Assembly: GCA_946699065.1 (NCBI GenBank) | Contig: CAMPDV010001309.1 | Coordinates: forward strand, 1 to 64,000 | DNA: 64,000 nt | Direction of reading: 5' to 3' | From: Loxodes magnus | Taxonomy: Eukaryota; Ciliophora; Karyorelictea; Loxodida; Loxodidae | Shown: piece by piece, positions 63,701-64,000 of the stretch | How the letters are laid out: each line of letters opens with the position of its first letter | Position numbering within the stretch: position 1 is the stretch's first letter | Position numbers and translations under genes: made by a program | Notes under the pieces: model-generated | What the model was told of the DNA's origin: nothing | The model's database searches: none | The model's input: the letters and a program-made list of their open reading frames with translations, nothing else

Positions 63701-64000
63701 TTCTATTTATACTAATTTCAAAATTAATAAAGAATATAATGAAATTGAAATTGAAATTTATTTATGCTATAAAGATATTAAACAATTATCAAGATAACTA
63801 TTATTAGAAATTTTTTAATGAGAGTATGCTTTAATATCTATTAAATGCATTGATTCTTTCTTTTTAGAATAAATTAAAATTACTATTTAAACTTATATAA
63901 AATGCTGAAGAATTCAAATCTAAGACAATGAAAGATATCATAAAAAGCATTTAAAATAATAAGAAAATCTTACTTCTATATGAAACTTGCATCAAACACA
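60721..64000. other. Gene-free AT-rich stretch to window end
   Basis: No gene, RNA or strong repeat that I can support. Confidence 0.5.

Noticed and set aside
1..64000. CRISPR arrays, bacterial-type operons, ribosome binding sites and telomeric repeats
   Set aside because: None seen; composition, code, tRNA type and LINE content all indicate an internal piece of a ciliate nuclear genome.

Overview
The window reads as nuclear DNA of a ciliate that uses TAA and TAG for glutamine and TGA for both tryptophan and stop. This fits a karyorelictean such as Loxodes (translation table 27); Condylostoma (table 28) is less likely because every gene end I can support is TGA. The sequence is very AT-rich and gene-poor. 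With the standard code almost no real gene is visible. With the reassigned code several long uninterrupted genes appear, and repeated gene copies inside the window support the code directly: one codon is TGA in two copies and TGG in a third, and another is CAG in one copy and TAG in two others.

Layout. 1-4310 is the left arm of a long inverted repeat whose partner lies at about 45345-49560. Each arm carries a copy of a small CxH/CxxC zinc-binding-like gene. 5732-7920 holds a type II membrane glycosyltransferase-like gene with two frame breaks at homopolymer runs. 11831-15640 is an intact 1269-residue receptor-like gene with two Venus-flytrap-like ectodomains, 7-8 membrane spans and a polar tail. 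16575-19321 holds low-confidence coding remnants. 23348-27348 is an apparently perfect palindrome (1781-bp arms, 439-bp spacer) with two identical convergent copies of a 406-residue gene of unknown function. An intact diverged paralogue lies at 34316-35569 and a decayed one at 39010-39800.

28410-29275 and 40380-41222 form another inverted repeat, each arm with an apparently intact tRNA-Ile(AAU). 41477-45335 on the minus strand is a dead non-LTR retrotransposon (LINE) with AP-type endonuclease, reverse transcriptase and a C-terminal CCHC-type motif. An unusual GC-rich structured block lies between its two coding parts, and its 3' end cuts a short plus-strand ORF that starts at 41229. 52080-53518 and 57070-58509 form a third inverted repeat around a 3.55-kb spacer, each arm with a degenerate zinc-binding gene copy. 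59480-60720 repeats the zinc-gene segment of the left arm in direct orientation and holds the best full-length copy (146 residues).

The window is therefore mainly a patchwork of inverted and direct segmental duplications in AT-rich DNA, with a few single-copy genes. The zinc-binding gene family always sits inside these duplicated blocks and is the best candidate for an undescribed mobile or duplicating unit. All translations were made by eye; no database search was possible, so family names rest on motifs and architecture.
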